A stretch of DNA of 64,000 bases from the NCBI RefSeq assembly GCF_018129085.1, contig NZ_JAAGBB010000001.1, forward strand, positions 310,001 through 374,000, written 5' to 3'. This document shows positions 27,167-36,486 of this stretch, one piece after another (the stretch's first letter is position 1; the number at the start of each line of letters is the position of its first letter). The stretch is from Plastoroseomonas hellenica. Lineage in GTDB: Bacteria > Pseudomonadota > Alphaproteobacteria > Acetobacterales > Acetobacteraceae. The notes beneath the pieces are model-generated. The model worked only from the letters and a program-made list of their open reading frames with translations, was not told the origin of the DNA and did no database searches. A program made the translations under genes and the position numbers.

Positions 27167-28162
27167 CTATTCGATCCGGGCGCCCGAAACCTCCACCATC
27201 TCCCGCCAGCGGGGCGCGTCGGCGGCAATCTTGGCCCGCGTCGCCACCGGTCCGTCAGTCGTGGCGGGCACCAGGCCGCTGGCGTGCAGCCGCCGCTCCA
27301 GCCCTGGCGCCCCGGCGCTTCGCCGCACTGCCACGGCGATCTGCTCCTGCATGTCCGCCGGCAGCCCGCGCGGGCCGGTCAGCGCGTTCCAGGATTGCAG
27401 GTCGAGGTCGCCGATACCGAGGTCGGCGAACTCGCCGAGGCCCGGCACCCCCGGCATCAGCGGGCTGCGGGCGTTGCTGCCGACCGCCAGCGGCAGCAGG
27501 CGGCCGGCCGCGACCTGCGGCATCAGCGCCGGCATGAAGTCGAACACCATGTCGATCTGACCGGAGAGCAGGTCGTTCAACGCCGGCGCGCCGCCGCGAT
27601 AGGGCACATGCTCGATCTCGGCGCCGGTGCGCCGCGCGATGGTGGCGATCAGCAGATGCGCGGCACTGCCATTGCCGGCGGAACCCTTGATCAGCCGGTT
27701 GCCGGGCCGCTTCGCCCAGGCGATCAGGCTGCGAAAATCCGTCCAGCCCCGCTCCCGTGCCCGCTCCGCCGTCACGCAGCACATCACCGTCGAGGTGACG
27801 AGCTGGATGATCGGCGTCAGGTCCCGGTCCGGGTCATAGGGCGCGCGCGCCATCATCAGCGGCAGCGCGGTGAAGAAGGCGATGCTGAAGACGCCAAGCA
27901 CCGATCCGTCGGCCGGCGCCTGCTGCACCGCCTGCACGCCGAGCACCCCGCTCGCGCCGCCCCGGTTCTCGATGACGATCGGCTGGCCGGTGGTGGTGGT
28001 GACCGCATCGGCCCAGAGCCGCCCGATCGCGTCCGCGGCGCCGCCGGGCGGGAAGGGCACCACCCAGCGCATCGGCCGTCCGCCCGGCAGGATCTGCGCG
28101 ATCGCGGGCGCCACGAGGGGCAGGGCAGAAGCGCCCAGCAGGAAAGGGCGGCGCGCGATCAT
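27167..28162 (-). CDS. Bug family tripartite tricarboxylate transporter substrate-binding protein
   Basis: A 331-residue Bug protein from ATG 28162. The signal peptide is MIARRPFLLGASALPLVAPA, cleaved near AIAQ. The signature RPMRWVVPFPPGGAADAIGR follows, and ASGVLGVQAVQQAPADG and VPYRGGAPALNDLLSGQIDM match the pocket segments of the family. The frame extends upstream to 28246 but lacks a signal there. It is divergent from ridA, with 114 bases between the two starts. No tctAB genes are present. Ligand unknown. Confidence 0.9.
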   Translation of the reverse strand: MIARRPFLLGASALPLVAPAIAQILPGGRPMRWVVPFPPGGAADAIGRLWADAVTTTTGQPIVIENRGGASGVLGVQAVQQAPADGSVLGVFSIAFFTALPLMMARAPYDPDRDLTPIIQLVTSTVMCCVTAERARERGWTDFRSLIAWAKRPGNRLIKGSAGNGSAAHLLIATIARRTGAEIEHVPYRGGAPALNDLLSGQIDMVFDFMPALMPQVAAGRLLPLAVGSNARSPLMPGVPGLGEFADLGIGDLDLQSWNALTGPRGLPADMQEQIAVAVRRSAGAPGLERRLHASGLVPATTDGPVATRAKIAADAPRWREMVEVSGARIE

Positions 28163-28276
28163 GGAGGTCCCCGGATGTTTGGAGTTTGTATTCAGAAGCT
28201 CCGGCCCCGGGCATGATCTGTCAATCACCGCTCCGCCGCGCAGCATCGCGGCGCCACCGCATCAGGATGGGTCATC

Positions 28277-28663
28277 ATGCCGAAGCGTGCCATCGCCTCC
28301 GACAAGGTCTTCAAGCCCTCGCTGCCCTTCGCCCAGGCGACCGTCGCCGGCGGCTTCATGTTCGTCTGCTCCACCGGCCGCGACGTCGAGGGGCGCTTCG
28401 CCATCGGCGATGTCCGCGCGCAGACGCAGCAGACGCTCGACAATATCCGCGCCCTGATCGAGGAGGCCGGCGGCACCATGAAGGATGTGGTGAAGTGCAC
28501 GGTCTACGTGACCGACCGGGCGAACTGGGCGCCGATGAACGAGGTCTATTTCGCCAATTTCGCCGAGGACCCGCCGCACCGCGTGTCCTGCATCGTCACC
28601 GGGCTTGGGTCGCCGGACTGCCTGGTCGAGATCGACGCGACCGCTTACCTGGGCGAGGCGTGA
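28277..28663 (+). CDS. RidA family protein (enamine/imine deaminase)
   Basis: A 128-residue YjgF/YER057c/UK114-family protein. These trimeric cytosolic proteins hydrolyse reactive 2-aminoacrylate and related enamines. FAQATVAGGFMFVCSTGRD, a DVRAQTQQTLDNIRALIEEAG helix, VVKCTVYVTDRANWAPMNEVY and the Arg-bearing DPPHRVSCIVTGL near residues 98-110 match the family. Whether the Arg aligns exactly with the catalytic Arg105 of RidA needs alignment. It is a monocistron, convergent with pheT; a strong hairpin lies between them. Confidence 0.88.
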   Translation: MPKRAIASDKVFKPSLPFAQATVAGGFMFVCSTGRDVEGRFAIGDVRAQTQQTLDNIRALIEEAGGTMKDVVKCTVYVTDRANWAPMNEVYFANFAEDPPHRVSCIVTGLGSPDCLVEIDATAYLGEA

Positions 28664-28665
28664 CG

Positions 28666-28700
28666 CGAAGGACCAGGGAACAGCGTTCCCTGGCGCTTCG
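28666..28700. terminator. Hairpin between convergent ridA-family gene and pheT
   Basis: A perfect 9-bp stem CCAGGGAAC / GTTCCCTGG (28673-28681, 28685-28693) with a 3-base loop and an extra CGAAG/CTTCG outer stem. No strong T-run follows on either strand, but its place between two converging stops suggests a bidirectional terminator. Confidence 0.6.
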
Positions 28701-28706
28701 GACGCT

Positions 28707-31178
28707 TCACGCGCGCAGCGATGCGCCTGTCGCCTTGGTGACGGCGGCCACGATCTTCGCTGCCACCGCCTCGATCTCTGCATCGGTCAGCGTCGCCTCC
28801 CGCGGCTGCAGCGTGACCTCGATCGCGAGGCTGACCTTGCCTTCCGGTAGCTTGTCGCCGGCGTAGCGGTCGAACAGCGCGACATCGGCGATCATCGCCC
28901 GCTCGGCGCCGCGGGCCGCGCGCAGCACCGCCTCGGCGGCGATGCCGGCATCGACCAGGAAGGCGAAGTCGCGCCGCAGCGGCTGGAGGGTCGAGAGCTC
29001 CGGCGCGGACTTCTTCCGCCGCTTCGGCTCCGGCACCGCATCCAGGAACACCTCGAAGGCCACCGCCGGCCCGGCGATATCGAGCTGGGCAGCGACATGC
29101 GGATGCACCTCACCGAAGGTCGCCAGCACCGTCTTCGGCCCCTGCCGCACCACGCCCGAGCGGCCCGGGTGATAGAAGCCCGGCGCATCCGCGGTCACGC
29201 TCAGCGCCGCCATCGGCACGCCGAGCGCCGTCAGCACCGCCAGCGCATCGCCCTTCGCGTCGAAGGCATCGACCGCCCGCGCCGGCGCCGCCCAATTTCG
29301 CGGCGTCTCGCCGGTACGCACGCCGGCCGCGACCTGCAACTGGCCATCGAGCCCGGTGCCGCGATAGGCGCCGCCGAGCTCCGACAACGCCACTGCCGGG
29401 TAGCCGCGCGCCGCGTTGCGCGCGGCCGCCATCAGCAGGGAGACGACCGGTGTCGGCCGCATCTGATCGAGATCCGCCGCGATCGGGTTGGCGACCCGCA
29501 GCGTCTCCGGCGTCTCGCCGAACAGCACTGCCGTCGCCTGGTCGAGGAAGCCGTAGGTCACGCAATCCTGCATGCCGCGCGCCGCCAGCACCCGCCGCGC
29601 CAAGGCCGCACGCGCCTGCCTGGCGCTCAGCGCCGCCGTCGGCACCGGGGATGCGACCGGCAGCGACACCGGCGCGATGGTGTCGAGGCCGCGGATGCGC
29701 AGCACCTCCTCCACCAGGTCGGCCTCCGGCTCGATGGCCGCACAGCCTTCGGCTGCCTTCGCCGCACGTTCGGGCGAGAGGCCCGGCGCCTGGGTCAATG
29801 CGCCGCTGCCCGCGATGTCATTGCGCCAGGACGGCACCGCGACCGTCACCTGCGCCGCGTCACGCGCCTCCACTGCGAATCCGAGGCGTTCCAGAATGCC
29901 GACCGCCTCATCTGCCGCAACCTCGGCGCCGCCGAGACCCGCCAGCCGCTCGAAACGCAGGCTCGCGCTGCGCCGCCAGGCAGGCTCAGCGCCGGCCTCG
30001 CTCACGGCACTGGCCTCGCCGCCGCAGAGCGCGATGATCATCCGCGTCGCCGCCTCCAGCGCCACCGGCATCAACGCCGGATCGACGCCACGCTCGAAGC
30101 GCGCCCGCGCATCGGTATGGACGGCGTGGCGCCGGCCCGACAGCGCGATCCGCACCGGGTCGAACAGCGCGCATTCGATGAAGCACTCGGTCGTCGTCTC
30201 GTCGCAGCCGGACGGCTCGCCGCCGACCACGCCGCCCAGCGCCTCGGCGCCGGCCGCATCGGCGATGACGCCATCCTCCGCGGTCAGCGCATAGGTCTTG
30301 CCGTTCAGCGCGACCAGCTCTTCGCCCTCGCGCGCCATGCGCATCGTGAGCGTCTTGCCCTTCACCTTGGCGACGTCGAAGACATGCAGCGGCCGCCCCA
30401 GGTCGAAGGTGAACCAGTTCGTCACATCGACCAGCGCGCTGATCGGCCGGAGCCCGATCGCGGTCAGCCGGTCCCGCAGCCATTGCGGGGAGGGTCCGTT
30501 TTTCAAGCCGCGCACCGCTCGCCCCAGCACCCAGCGGCAGGCGCGCGGATCCGCGATCTCCCAGGCGAGCGGTGCGGGATAGGCCGGCTTCACCGGCTCT
30601 GCGCCCCAGGGCTTCAGCGTGCCGAGGCCCGCCGCCGCCAGGTCCCGCGCCACGCCGCGCACCGAGAGCGCGTCGCCACGGTTTGGCGTCACCGCGATCT
30701 CGATGATCGGATCGTCGAGGCCCGCATACTGCACATAGGACTGGCCGAGCGGCGCATCCGCCGGCAGGTCCACGATGCCGCTGTGATCGTCGCCGAGGCC
30801 CATCTCCCGCGCCGAGAGCATCATCGCCTCGCTGGCGACGCCGCGGATCTCGCCCTTCTTCAGCGTGATGCCGGTGCCGGGGATGAAGGCGCCGGGCAGC
30901 GCCAGCACGCCCTTCATGCCGGCGCGCGCATTCGGCGCACCGCAGACGACGCTGAGCAGCTTGCCGTCGCCGCCATCGACCTTCAGCGCCCGCAGCCTGT
31001 CGGCATTGGGGTGCTGCACCGCCTCCACCACCTGCGCGATGCGGAAGGAGGCGAGCGCCGCGGCGCGATCCTCCACGCCCTCCACCTCGAGCCCGATGGA
31101 GGAGAGGGTTGTCGTGATCTGATCCAGCGTCGCGCTGGTCTCGAGGTGCTCGCGCAGCCAGGACAGGGTGAACTTCAT
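28707..31178 (-). CDS. pheT: Phenylalanine--tRNA ligase beta subunit
   Basis: An 823-residue beta subunit of the (alpha-beta)2 PheRS. The order is: N-terminal domain MKFTLSWLREHLETSATLDQ; EMAP-II-like tRNA-binding OB fold at about 40-150 (VVEAVQHPNADRLRALKVDG); B3/B4 editing domain at about 200-400; B5 at about 405-480; the catalytic-like core; and a C-terminal FDX-ACB anticodon-binding domain (LSTLQPLRRDFAFLVDAGIA ... EVTLQPREATLTDAEIEAV). The region after GSGALTQAPGLSPERA carries a modest insertion. It follows pheS by 4 bases, so the two subunits are co-translated. Confidence 0.97.
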   Translation of the reverse strand: MKFTLSWLREHLETSATLDQITTTLSSIGLEVEGVEDRAAALASFRIAQVVEAVQHPNADRLRALKVDGGDGKLLSVVCGAPNARAGMKGVLALPGAFIPGTGITLKKGEIRGVASEAMMLSAREMGLGDDHSGIVDLPADAPLGQSYVQYAGLDDPIIEIAVTPNRGDALSVRGVARDLAAAGLGTLKPWGAEPVKPAYPAPLAWEIADPRACRWVLGRAVRGLKNGPSPQWLRDRLTAIGLRPISALVDVTNWFTFDLGRPLHVFDVAKVKGKTLTMRMAREGEELVALNGKTYALTAEDGVIADAAGAEALGGVVGGEPSGCDETTTECFIECALFDPVRIALSGRRHAVHTDARARFERGVDPALMPVALEAATRMIIALCGGEASAVSEAGAEPAWRRSASLRFERLAGLGGAEVAADEAVGILERLGFAVEARDAAQVTVAVPSWRNDIAGSGALTQAPGLSPERAAKAAEGCAAIEPEADLVEEVLRIRGLDTIAPVSLPVASPVPTAALSARQARAALARRVLAARGMQDCVTYGFLDQATAVLFGETPETLRVANPIAADLDQMRPTPVVSLLMAAARNAARGYPAVALSELGGAYRGTGLDGQLQVAAGVRTGETPRNWAAPARAVDAFDAKGDALAVLTALGVPMAALSVTADAPGFYHPGRSGVVRQGPKTVLATFGEVHPHVAAQLDIAGPAVAFEVFLDAVPEPKRRKKSAPELSTLQPLRRDFAFLVDAGIAAEAVLRAARGAERAMIADVALFDRYAGDKLPEGKVSLAIEVTLQPREATLTDAEIEAVAAKIVAAVTKATGASLRA

Positions 31179-31182
31179 CGCC

Positions 31183-32271
31183 TCAGATCCCTTCTGCCAG
31201 CGAGGGCGGCGCCAGCGGGTCCGCCGCGTAGTGCTTCAGCCAGCGCAAATCCGCCTCATAGAAAGGGCGCAGATCGTTCATGCCGTGCTTCAGCATGGTG
31301 ATGCGCTCGATTCCCATGCCGAAGGCGAAGCCCTGCCACTCCCGCGGGTCGAGGCCGGCATTGGCCAGCACCTTCGCATGCACCATGCCGCTGCCCAGGA
31401 TCTCCAGCCAATCGCTGCCCTTGCCGAGCTCGCCGGTCTTCCGGTTCCACCCGATATCGACCTCCATCGAAGGCTCGGTGAAGGGGAAGTAGCTGGCGCG
31501 GAAGCGCACCGGCAGGTCAGAGATGCCGAAGAAGCTGCGCAGGAAATCCACCAGGCAGCCCTTGAGATGCGCCAGCGTGATGCCGCGATCGATCACCAGG
31601 CCTTCGACCTGGTGGAACATCGGCGAATGCGTCGCGTCATGGTCGGCGCGCCAGGTGCGGCCCGGCGCGATGATGCGGATCGGCGGCTCCTGCCCCAGCA
31701 TGGTCCGCACCTGCAGCGGGCTGGTCTGGGTCCGCAGCACGATCTGGTGCCCCTCCGCGTCGCGGCCGGGCAAATAGAAGGTGTCCTGGTCCTGGCGTGC
31801 CGGGTGATGGTCCGGGATATTGAGCGCACCGAAATTGTGCCAGTCGCTCTCGATGTCCGGTCCCTCGACGACTGCGAAGCCCATGGCGCCGAAGATCGCC
31901 GTCAGCTCCTCGATGGTGCGGCTGATCGGGTGGATGCCGCCCTCTGCCGCCGTTCCCGGCGCCTGTGGCCGCGGCGGCAGCGTCACATCGACCCGCTCCG
32001 CCGCCAGCCGCGTGTCGAGCGAGGCCGCCTCCAGCACGGCCCGGCGCGCATCGAGCGCCGCCTCGATCACCGCCTTGACCCGGTTCACGGCGGCGCCGCG
32101 TTCCTTCCGCAGTTCCGGCGCCACGGCGCCCAGGCCCTTCAGCAGCCCGGTCAGCGTGCCGTTCCTGCCCAGCACTGCGACGCGCACGGCATCGAGTGTC
32201 CGGAGGTCGGCGGCGGTGGCGATCGCCGCTTCGGTATCGGCGCGGAGCGCCTGGAGATCATCGGCGGACAT
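31183..32271 (-). CDS. pheS: Phenylalanine--tRNA ligase alpha subunit
   Basis: A 362-residue catalytic alpha subunit. An N-terminal coiled coil (about 1-85) is followed by the class II core. GIHPISRTIEEL, MGFAVVEGPDIE, motif 2 APGRTWRADHDATHSPMFHQ, and motif 3 GFAFGMGIERITMLKHG are all present. ATG 32271 has AAGGA eight bases upstream. An intrinsic terminator lies only about 25-30 bases upstream of this start, so expression probably depends on read-through from rpmI-rplT (see findings). A ten-codon frame starting at an ATG 22 bases upstream overlaps the start. Confidence 0.97.
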   Translation of the reverse strand: MSADDLQALRADTEAAIATAADLRTLDAVRVAVLGRNGTLTGLLKGLGAVAPELRKERGAAVNRVKAVIEAALDARRAVLEAASLDTRLAAERVDVTLPPRPQAPGTAAEGGIHPISRTIEELTAIFGAMGFAVVEGPDIESDWHNFGALNIPDHHPARQDQDTFYLPGRDAEGHQIVLRTQTSPLQVRTMLGQEPPIRIIAPGRTWRADHDATHSPMFHQVEGLVIDRGITLAHLKGCLVDFLRSFFGISDLPVRFRASYFPFTEPSMEVDIGWNRKTGELGKGSDWLEILGSGMVHAKVLANAGLDPREWQGFAFGMGIERITMLKHGMNDLRPFYEADLRWLKHYAADPLAPPSLAEGI

Positions 32272-32295
32272 CGGGGTCGTCCTTGCGCATGGCAC

Positions 32296-32337
32296 AGAAA
32301 AACGAAGGGCCGCGCCCCTGGTGGGGTGCGGCCCTTC
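32296..32337 (-). terminator. Intrinsic terminator or attenuator after rplT, before pheS
   Basis: Read on the minus strand: GAAGGGCCGCACCCC, a 4-base loop, then GGGGCGCGGCCCTTC with one mismatch, followed by GTTTTTC. It is a strong Rho-independent terminator 25 bases after the rplT stop. Confidence 0.88.
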
Positions 32338-32362
32338 GCCGGTTAGGAAACCCGCCGGAAGC

Positions 32363-32722
32363 TTAGGCGGGGCGGCCGGCGCGGGCCTTTTCGACCAGCG
32401 CCGCAAAACCCTTCGGATCGTCAAAGGCGATGGCGGCCATCACCTTGCGGTCCATCTCGATGCCCGCCGCCTTCACGCCGGCGATGAACTTCGAATAGGT
32501 CAGCCCATGCTCGCGCACCGCTGCGTTGATGCGCTGGATCCAGAGTGCGCGGAACTCGCGCTTCTTGTTCCGGCGGTCGCGGTAGGCGTAGCGGAGCGCC
32601 TTCTCGACCCGCTCCAGGGCGGGGCGGTAGGCGTTGTTCGACCGGCCCACATAGCCCTTGGCCAGCCGCAGGATCTTCTTGTGCCGGGCGTGCTTGGTAA
32701 CGCCGCGCTTCACACGTGCCAT
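32363..32722 (-). CDS. rplT: 50S ribosomal protein L20
   Basis: A 119-residue L20 starting [20 protein letters not shown]. It has the basic N-terminal extension that threads into 23S rRNA and the typical [20 protein letters not shown] and [20 protein letters not shown] segments. The length is standard. It is cotranscribed with rpmI 12 bases upstream. In other bacteria L20 represses this operon by binding its mRNA; no such pseudoknot was identified here. Confidence 0.97.
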   Translation of the reverse strand: MARVKRGVTKHARHKKILRLAKGYVGRSNNAYRPALERVEKALRYAYRDRRNKKREFRALWIQRINAAVREHGLTYSKFIAGVKAAGIEMDRKVMAAIAFDDPKGFAALVEKARAGRPA

Positions 32723-32734
32723 GGCTGCGTCTCC

Positions 32735-32941
32735 TTACCGCGCGCTGCCGTAGGGCATCCACTGCAGGACGGTCAGGCCGTCCTGGTGGCGGAGCACCTG
32801 GCTGCCGCGGTTCTGCCGCTTCGCCTTGCTGTCACGTGCCGTGAGGCAGTGCCGCTTCTTGCCGGGACCCGCGAGCACCTTGCCGGTGGCGGTCAGCTTG
32901 AAGCGCTTCTTCACGCTGCTCTTGGTCTTCATCTTGGACAT
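32735..32941 (-). CDS. rpmI: 50S ribosomal protein L35
   Basis: A 68-residue L35 from ATG 32941 with GAGGAGG upstream. It starts [20 protein letters not shown] and contains [20 protein letters not shown]. Its length is typical. It is the first gene of the rpmI-rplT pair; infC, often the preceding gene, is absent, and dapF lies divergently upstream instead. The frame is open to 33091 without coding character. Confidence 0.96.
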   Translation of the reverse strand: MSKMKTKSSVKKRFKLTATGKVLAGPGKKRHCLTARDSKAKRQNRGSQVLRHQDGLTVLQWMPYGSAR

Positions 32942-33129
32942 TTGGCCCTCCTCGGGGATGGCCGCCCTGCCTGCCGCACCATGCGGCAACGGGCGCTCCT
33001 CCGGCCGGGCATGTCCATAGTGGCCACGGCGCGGGGAGCGGGGCGTATAGCGGGGCCGGGGAGGGGGCGCAACCCTGCGCTGCCGAACCACCCCTTGGAT
33101 GCGGCGCGCCGGCAGGGCATATCCCTGCC

Positions 33130-33948
33130 ATGGTCGCCTTCCGCAAGATGCATGGGCTGGGCAACGACTTCGTCGTGCTGGACGAGCGTGCCGCGCCGCT
33201 CGGCCTGACGGATGCGCGCAGCCGCCTGATCGCCGACCGGCATTTCGGCATCGGCTGCGACCAGCTCATCAGCCTGGAGCCGGGGGGCCAGGGGGCGGAT
33301 GTCTTCATGCGCATCCGCAACCCGGATGCCTCCGAGGCGCAGGCCTGCGGCAATGCCACGCGCTGCGTCGCTTCCCTGATCGCGGCGGAGACCGGGAAGA
33401 CGCAGGTCGTGGTCCGGACGGTCGCCGGCGACCTGCCCTGCACGATCCTGGGGCCGGACCGGGTGGTCGCCGACATGGGCGCCCCGCGCCTGGGCTGGCG
33501 GGACGTGCCGCTGGCGCGCGAGGCGGACACGCTGGCGCTGGATATCGTGGAGGGCCCGGTCGCGGCGCCGGCCGCCTGCTCCATGGGCAATCCGCACGCG
33601 ACCTTCTTCGTGCCCGATGTCGCGGCGCTGGATGTGGCGACGATCGGGCCGCGCCTCGAGCATCACGCGGCCTTTCCGGAGCGGGCGAATATCGGCTTCG
33701 CCCAGGTCCTGGCGCCGGACCACCTGAAGCTGGTGATGTGGGAGCGCGGCGCCGGCATGACCTTGGCCTGCGGCTCCGGCGCCTGCGCCACCATCGTGAA
33801 CGCGCATCGCCGCGGGCTCACCGGCCGGCGGGCGACCATCACCATGCCCGGCGGCGACCTGGTCCTGGAATGGCGGGAGAGCGACGGCCATGTCCTGATG
33901 GAAGGCCCGGTCGCCACGGCCTTCACCGGCAGCCTCACCCTGCCATGA
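33130..33948 (+). CDS. dapF: Diaminopimelate epimerase
   Basis: A 272-residue PLP-independent epimerase converting LL- to meso-diaminopimelate for lysine and peptidoglycan. [14 protein letters not shown] at 7-20 and the two catalytic Cys motifs ACGNATRC (Cys73) and LACGSGAC (Cys214) are intact. It overlaps mtaB by 4 bases (ATGA), and mtaB in turn overlaps ftsY. This dapF-mtaB-ftsY string is recurrent in alphaproteobacteria. Confidence 0.97.
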   Translation: MVAFRKMHGLGNDFVVLDERAAPLGLTDARSRLIADRHFGIGCDQLISLEPGGQGADVFMRIRNPDASEAQACGNATRCVASLIAAETGKTQVVVRTVAGDLPCTILGPDRVVADMGAPRLGWRDVPLAREADTLALDIVEGPVAAPAACSMGNPHATFFVPDVAALDVATIGPRLEHHAAFPERANIGFAQVLAPDHLKLVMWERGAGMTLACGSGACATIVNAHRRGLTGRRATITMPGGDLVLEWRESDGHVLMEGPVATAFTGSLTLP

Positions 33949-35231
33949 CCGGCGAGCACAGCCTGGAGGCCGAGGAGAGCGGCGGCGCGGACGGCCCGCG
34001 CATGCTGACCTTCGGCTGCCGCCTCAACACCTATGAGAGTGCGGCGATGCGGGACCTGGCGACCAGGGCCGGGCATCGCGGCGCCATCATCGTCAACACC
34101 TGTGCCGTCACCGCGGAGGCCGAGCGTCAGGCGCGCCAGGCGATCCGCCGCGCCGGCCGGGAGAATCCCGGCACGCCGATCATCGTCACCGGCTGCGCCG
34201 CGCAGATCGCGCCCGATGCCTGGGCCGGGCTGCCCGGCGTCACCCGCGTCATCGGCAATGCCGAGAAGCTGAAGCCGGAGACCTGGGCGCTGGACGCGCC
34301 ACCGACGCCGGTCACCGACATCATGGCGGCGCGCGAGACAGCGGCGCACCTCGTCACCGAATTCGCCGGTCGGGCGCGGGCCTTCGTGCAGGTGCAGCAG
34401 GGCTGCGATCACCGCTGCACCTTCTGCGTCATCCCCTATGGCCGCGGCCCGTCGCGCAGCGTGCCGATCGGCGCGGTGGTGGAGCAGGTGCGGGTGCTGG
34501 TCGCCGCCGGCTACCGCGAAGTCGTGCTGACCGGCGTCGATATCACCAGCTACGGCCCGGACCTGCCGGGCCAGCCGCGGCTCGGTCAGATGGTGCGCCG
34601 GCTGCTGGCCCTGGTGCCGGAGCTGCCGCGGCTGCGGCTTTCCTCCCTCGATCCAGTCGAGATGGATGAGGATCTGTGGCGCCTGGTCGGCAGCGAGCCG
34701 CGCCTGATGCCGCATCTGCACCTGTCATTGCAGCACGGCGCCGACCTGATCCTGAAGCGCATGAAGCGCCGGCACCTCCGGGCCGACGCCATCGCGCTGG
34801 CGCGCCGCGCGCGCGCGCTGCGCCCCGACATCGTCTTCGGCGCCGACCTGATCGCCGGCTTCCCGACCGAGACCGAAGAGCATTTCACCGAGATGCTGGA
34901 CCTGGTCGAGGCCTGCGGCCTGTCCTTCCTGCACGTCTTCCCCTTCTCCGCCCGCCCCGGCACACCGGCCGCCAAGATGCCGCAGCTTCCGGTGGCGCTC
35001 CGGCGCGAGCGCGCGGCGCGGCTGCGGGAGGCGGGCGCGCGTGCCGCCCAGCGCCTCTTCACGACCCGGCTGGGGCGGGAAGAGAGCGTGCTCCTGGAGA
35101 AGGGCGATCGCGGCCACACCGAGCACTTCGCGCCGCTGCGCCTGCTCGGCGCCGCCGGGACGCCGGGTGAGCTGCGGCGGCTCCGCGTCACCGGCCTGGA
35201 GCCGCAAGGATTGCTGGCGGAGGCTGCCTGA
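33945..35231 (+). CDS. mtaB: tRNA t6A37 methylthiotransferase MtaB
   Basis: A 428-residue radical-SAM methylthiotransferase making ms2t6A at position 37 of ANN-decoding tRNAs. The UPF0004 domain carries Cys25, Cys53 and Cys84 for the auxiliary 4Fe-4S cluster. The radical-SAM CxxxCxxC is GCDHRCTFC (Cys154, Cys158, Cys161). [14 protein letters not shown] is typical, and a C-terminal TRAM-like region is short. ATG 33945 overlaps the dapF stop; a longer open frame back to 33099 merely overlies dapF in another frame. Confidence 0.95.
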   Translation: MTGEHSLEAEESGGADGPRMLTFGCRLNTYESAAMRDLATRAGHRGAIIVNTCAVTAEAERQARQAIRRAGRENPGTPIIVTGCAAQIAPDAWAGLPGVTRVIGNAEKLKPETWALDAPPTPVTDIMAARETAAHLVTEFAGRARAFVQVQQGCDHRCTFCVIPYGRGPSRSVPIGAVVEQVRVLVAAGYREVVLTGVDITSYGPDLPGQPRLGQMVRRLLALVPELPRLRLSSLDPVEMDEDLWRLVGSEPRLMPHLHLSLQHGADLILKRMKRRHLRADAIALARRARALRPDIVFGADLIAGFPTETEEHFTEMLDLVEACGLSFLHVFPFSARPGTPAAKMPQLPVALRRERAARLREAGARAAQRLFTTRLGREESVLLEKGDRGHTEHFAPLRLLGAAGTPGELRRLRVTGLEPQGLLAEAA

Positions 35232-36364
35232 TGGCGCTGAAATCCCTCTGGAGCCGCTTCACCGGCCGTGAGGAGGGCAAGCCCGCCCCGGACGGCCAGG
35301 CGCCGGAGCCGCCGCCCGCCGAGGCGCTGCCGCCGGAGCCGCCTGCGCCGGAACCGGCATCGCCGCCGCCGGCCCCCATCGCGGCTGAGCCTCCGCCCGC
35401 CCCGCTGGAACCGGAGCTTCCGCCACCGCCCGCCGTGGAAGAGAAGAGCGGCTGGTTCTCCCGTCTCAAATCCGGCCTGTCCCGGTCCGCCGCTCGCCTC
35501 ACCGAGAATGTCGGCAGCCTCTTTGCCAAGCGCCGCCTCGATGAGGAGGCATTGGAGGAGCTGGAGGAGACGCTGATCGCCGCCGATCTCGGCGTCGCCG
35601 CCGCACGCCGCATCGTGGGCGACTTCCGCAGGACCCGATTCGGCAAGGAAGTGACCTCGGAGGAGGTGAAGCAGGCACTGGCCGAGAGCATCGCCGCCAT
35701 CCTCGCCCCGGTCGCGCAGCCGCTGGTCATCGACCGCGCGCTGAAGCCGCATGTGGTGCTGGTGGTCGGCGTCAACGGCACCGGCAAGACCACCACCATC
35801 GCCAAGCTCGGCCAGCAATATCGCGACCAGGGCCTCACCTGCACCTTCGTCGCCGGCGACACCTTTCGCGCCGCGGCGGTCGAGCAGCTCCAGGTCTGGG
35901 CGGACCGCACCGGCGCCGGCCTCGCCGCCCCGGCCAAGCCCGGCGCGGATGCCGCCGGCCTCGCCTTCGATGCGCTGACCGCGGCGCGCACCGCCGGTAC
36001 CGACGTGCTGCTGGTCGATACCGCCGGGCGCCTACACAACAAATCGGCACTGATGGAGGAGCTGCGCAAGATCGTCCGCATCATCAAGCGCGTGGACGAG
36101 ACAGCGCCACATTCGGTGCTGCTGGTGCTGGACGCCACCACCGGCCAGAACGCGATCCAGCAGGCCAAGGTCTTCTCCGAGATGGTGAACGTCACCGGCC
36201 TCGCCGTGACCAAGCTCGACGGCTCGGCCAAGGGCGGCGTCGTGGTGGCGCTGGCGCAGGAATTCGCCATTCCCGTGCATGTGGTCGGCGTCGGCGAGAA
36301 GGCCGCCGATCTCCGGCCCTTCGAAGCGAGGGATTTCGCGCGGAGCCTGATGGGGGTTGAATGA
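35231..36364 (+). CDS. ftsY: Signal recognition particle receptor FtsY
   Basis: A 377-residue SRP-receptor GTPase for co-translational membrane targeting. An N-terminal acidic, Pro/Glu/Ala-rich A domain (about 15-75) precedes the NG domain. The G1 loop is VVGVNGTGKTTTIAKLG, the switch is AGDTFRAAAVEQL, DTAGRLHNKSALMEEL follows, then TKLDGSAKGG (G4), ending RPFEARDFARSLMG. The ATG overlaps the mtaB stop as TGATG. It is followed by a degenerate family-1 repeat and then an unrelated CMD gene. Confidence 0.97.
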   Translation: MALKSLWSRFTGREEGKPAPDGQAPEPPPAEALPPEPPAPEPASPPPAPIAAEPPPAPLEPELPPPPAVEEKSGWFSRLKSGLSRSAARLTENVGSLFAKRRLDEEALEELEETLIAADLGVAAARRIVGDFRRTRFGKEVTSEEVKQALAESIAAILAPVAQPLVIDRALKPHVVLVVGVNGTGKTTTIAKLGQQYRDQGLTCTFVAGDTFRAAAVEQLQVWADRTGAGLAAPAKPGADAAGLAFDALTAARTAGTDVLLVDTAGRLHNKSALMEELRKIVRIIKRVDETAPHSVLLVLDATTGQNAIQQAKVFSEMVNVTGLAVTKLDGSAKGGVVVALAQEFAIPVHVVGVGEKAADLRPFEARDFARSLMGVE

Positions 36365-36460
36365 GCGCGATGGCCGGAGGCCGATAGGCCGAAGGTCTGA
36401 ATCACGCGATCAGAGAAAATCGCGATGCGTGACCGTGAGCGGACGCGAACGGATCATGCA
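36362..36460. repeat. Degenerate dispersed repeat, family 1 (copy 2)
   Basis: It begins at the ftsY stop codon. The segment GGTCTGAATCACGCGATCA (about 36393-36411) matches the core of the copies at 22719 and 52168. The flanks (GAGCGCGATG ... GCGATGCGTGACCGTGAGCG) resemble the terminal arms but have decayed. Confidence 0.65.
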
Positions 36461-36486
36461 TCGGGCCAGTCCCAAGGAACCGCTCC

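Noticed and set aside
33099-35231. 710-codon open frame including mtaB
   Set aside because: Its first 282 codons overlie dapF in another frame. mtaB starts at the ATG overlapping the dapF stop, and only the last 428 residues show homology.
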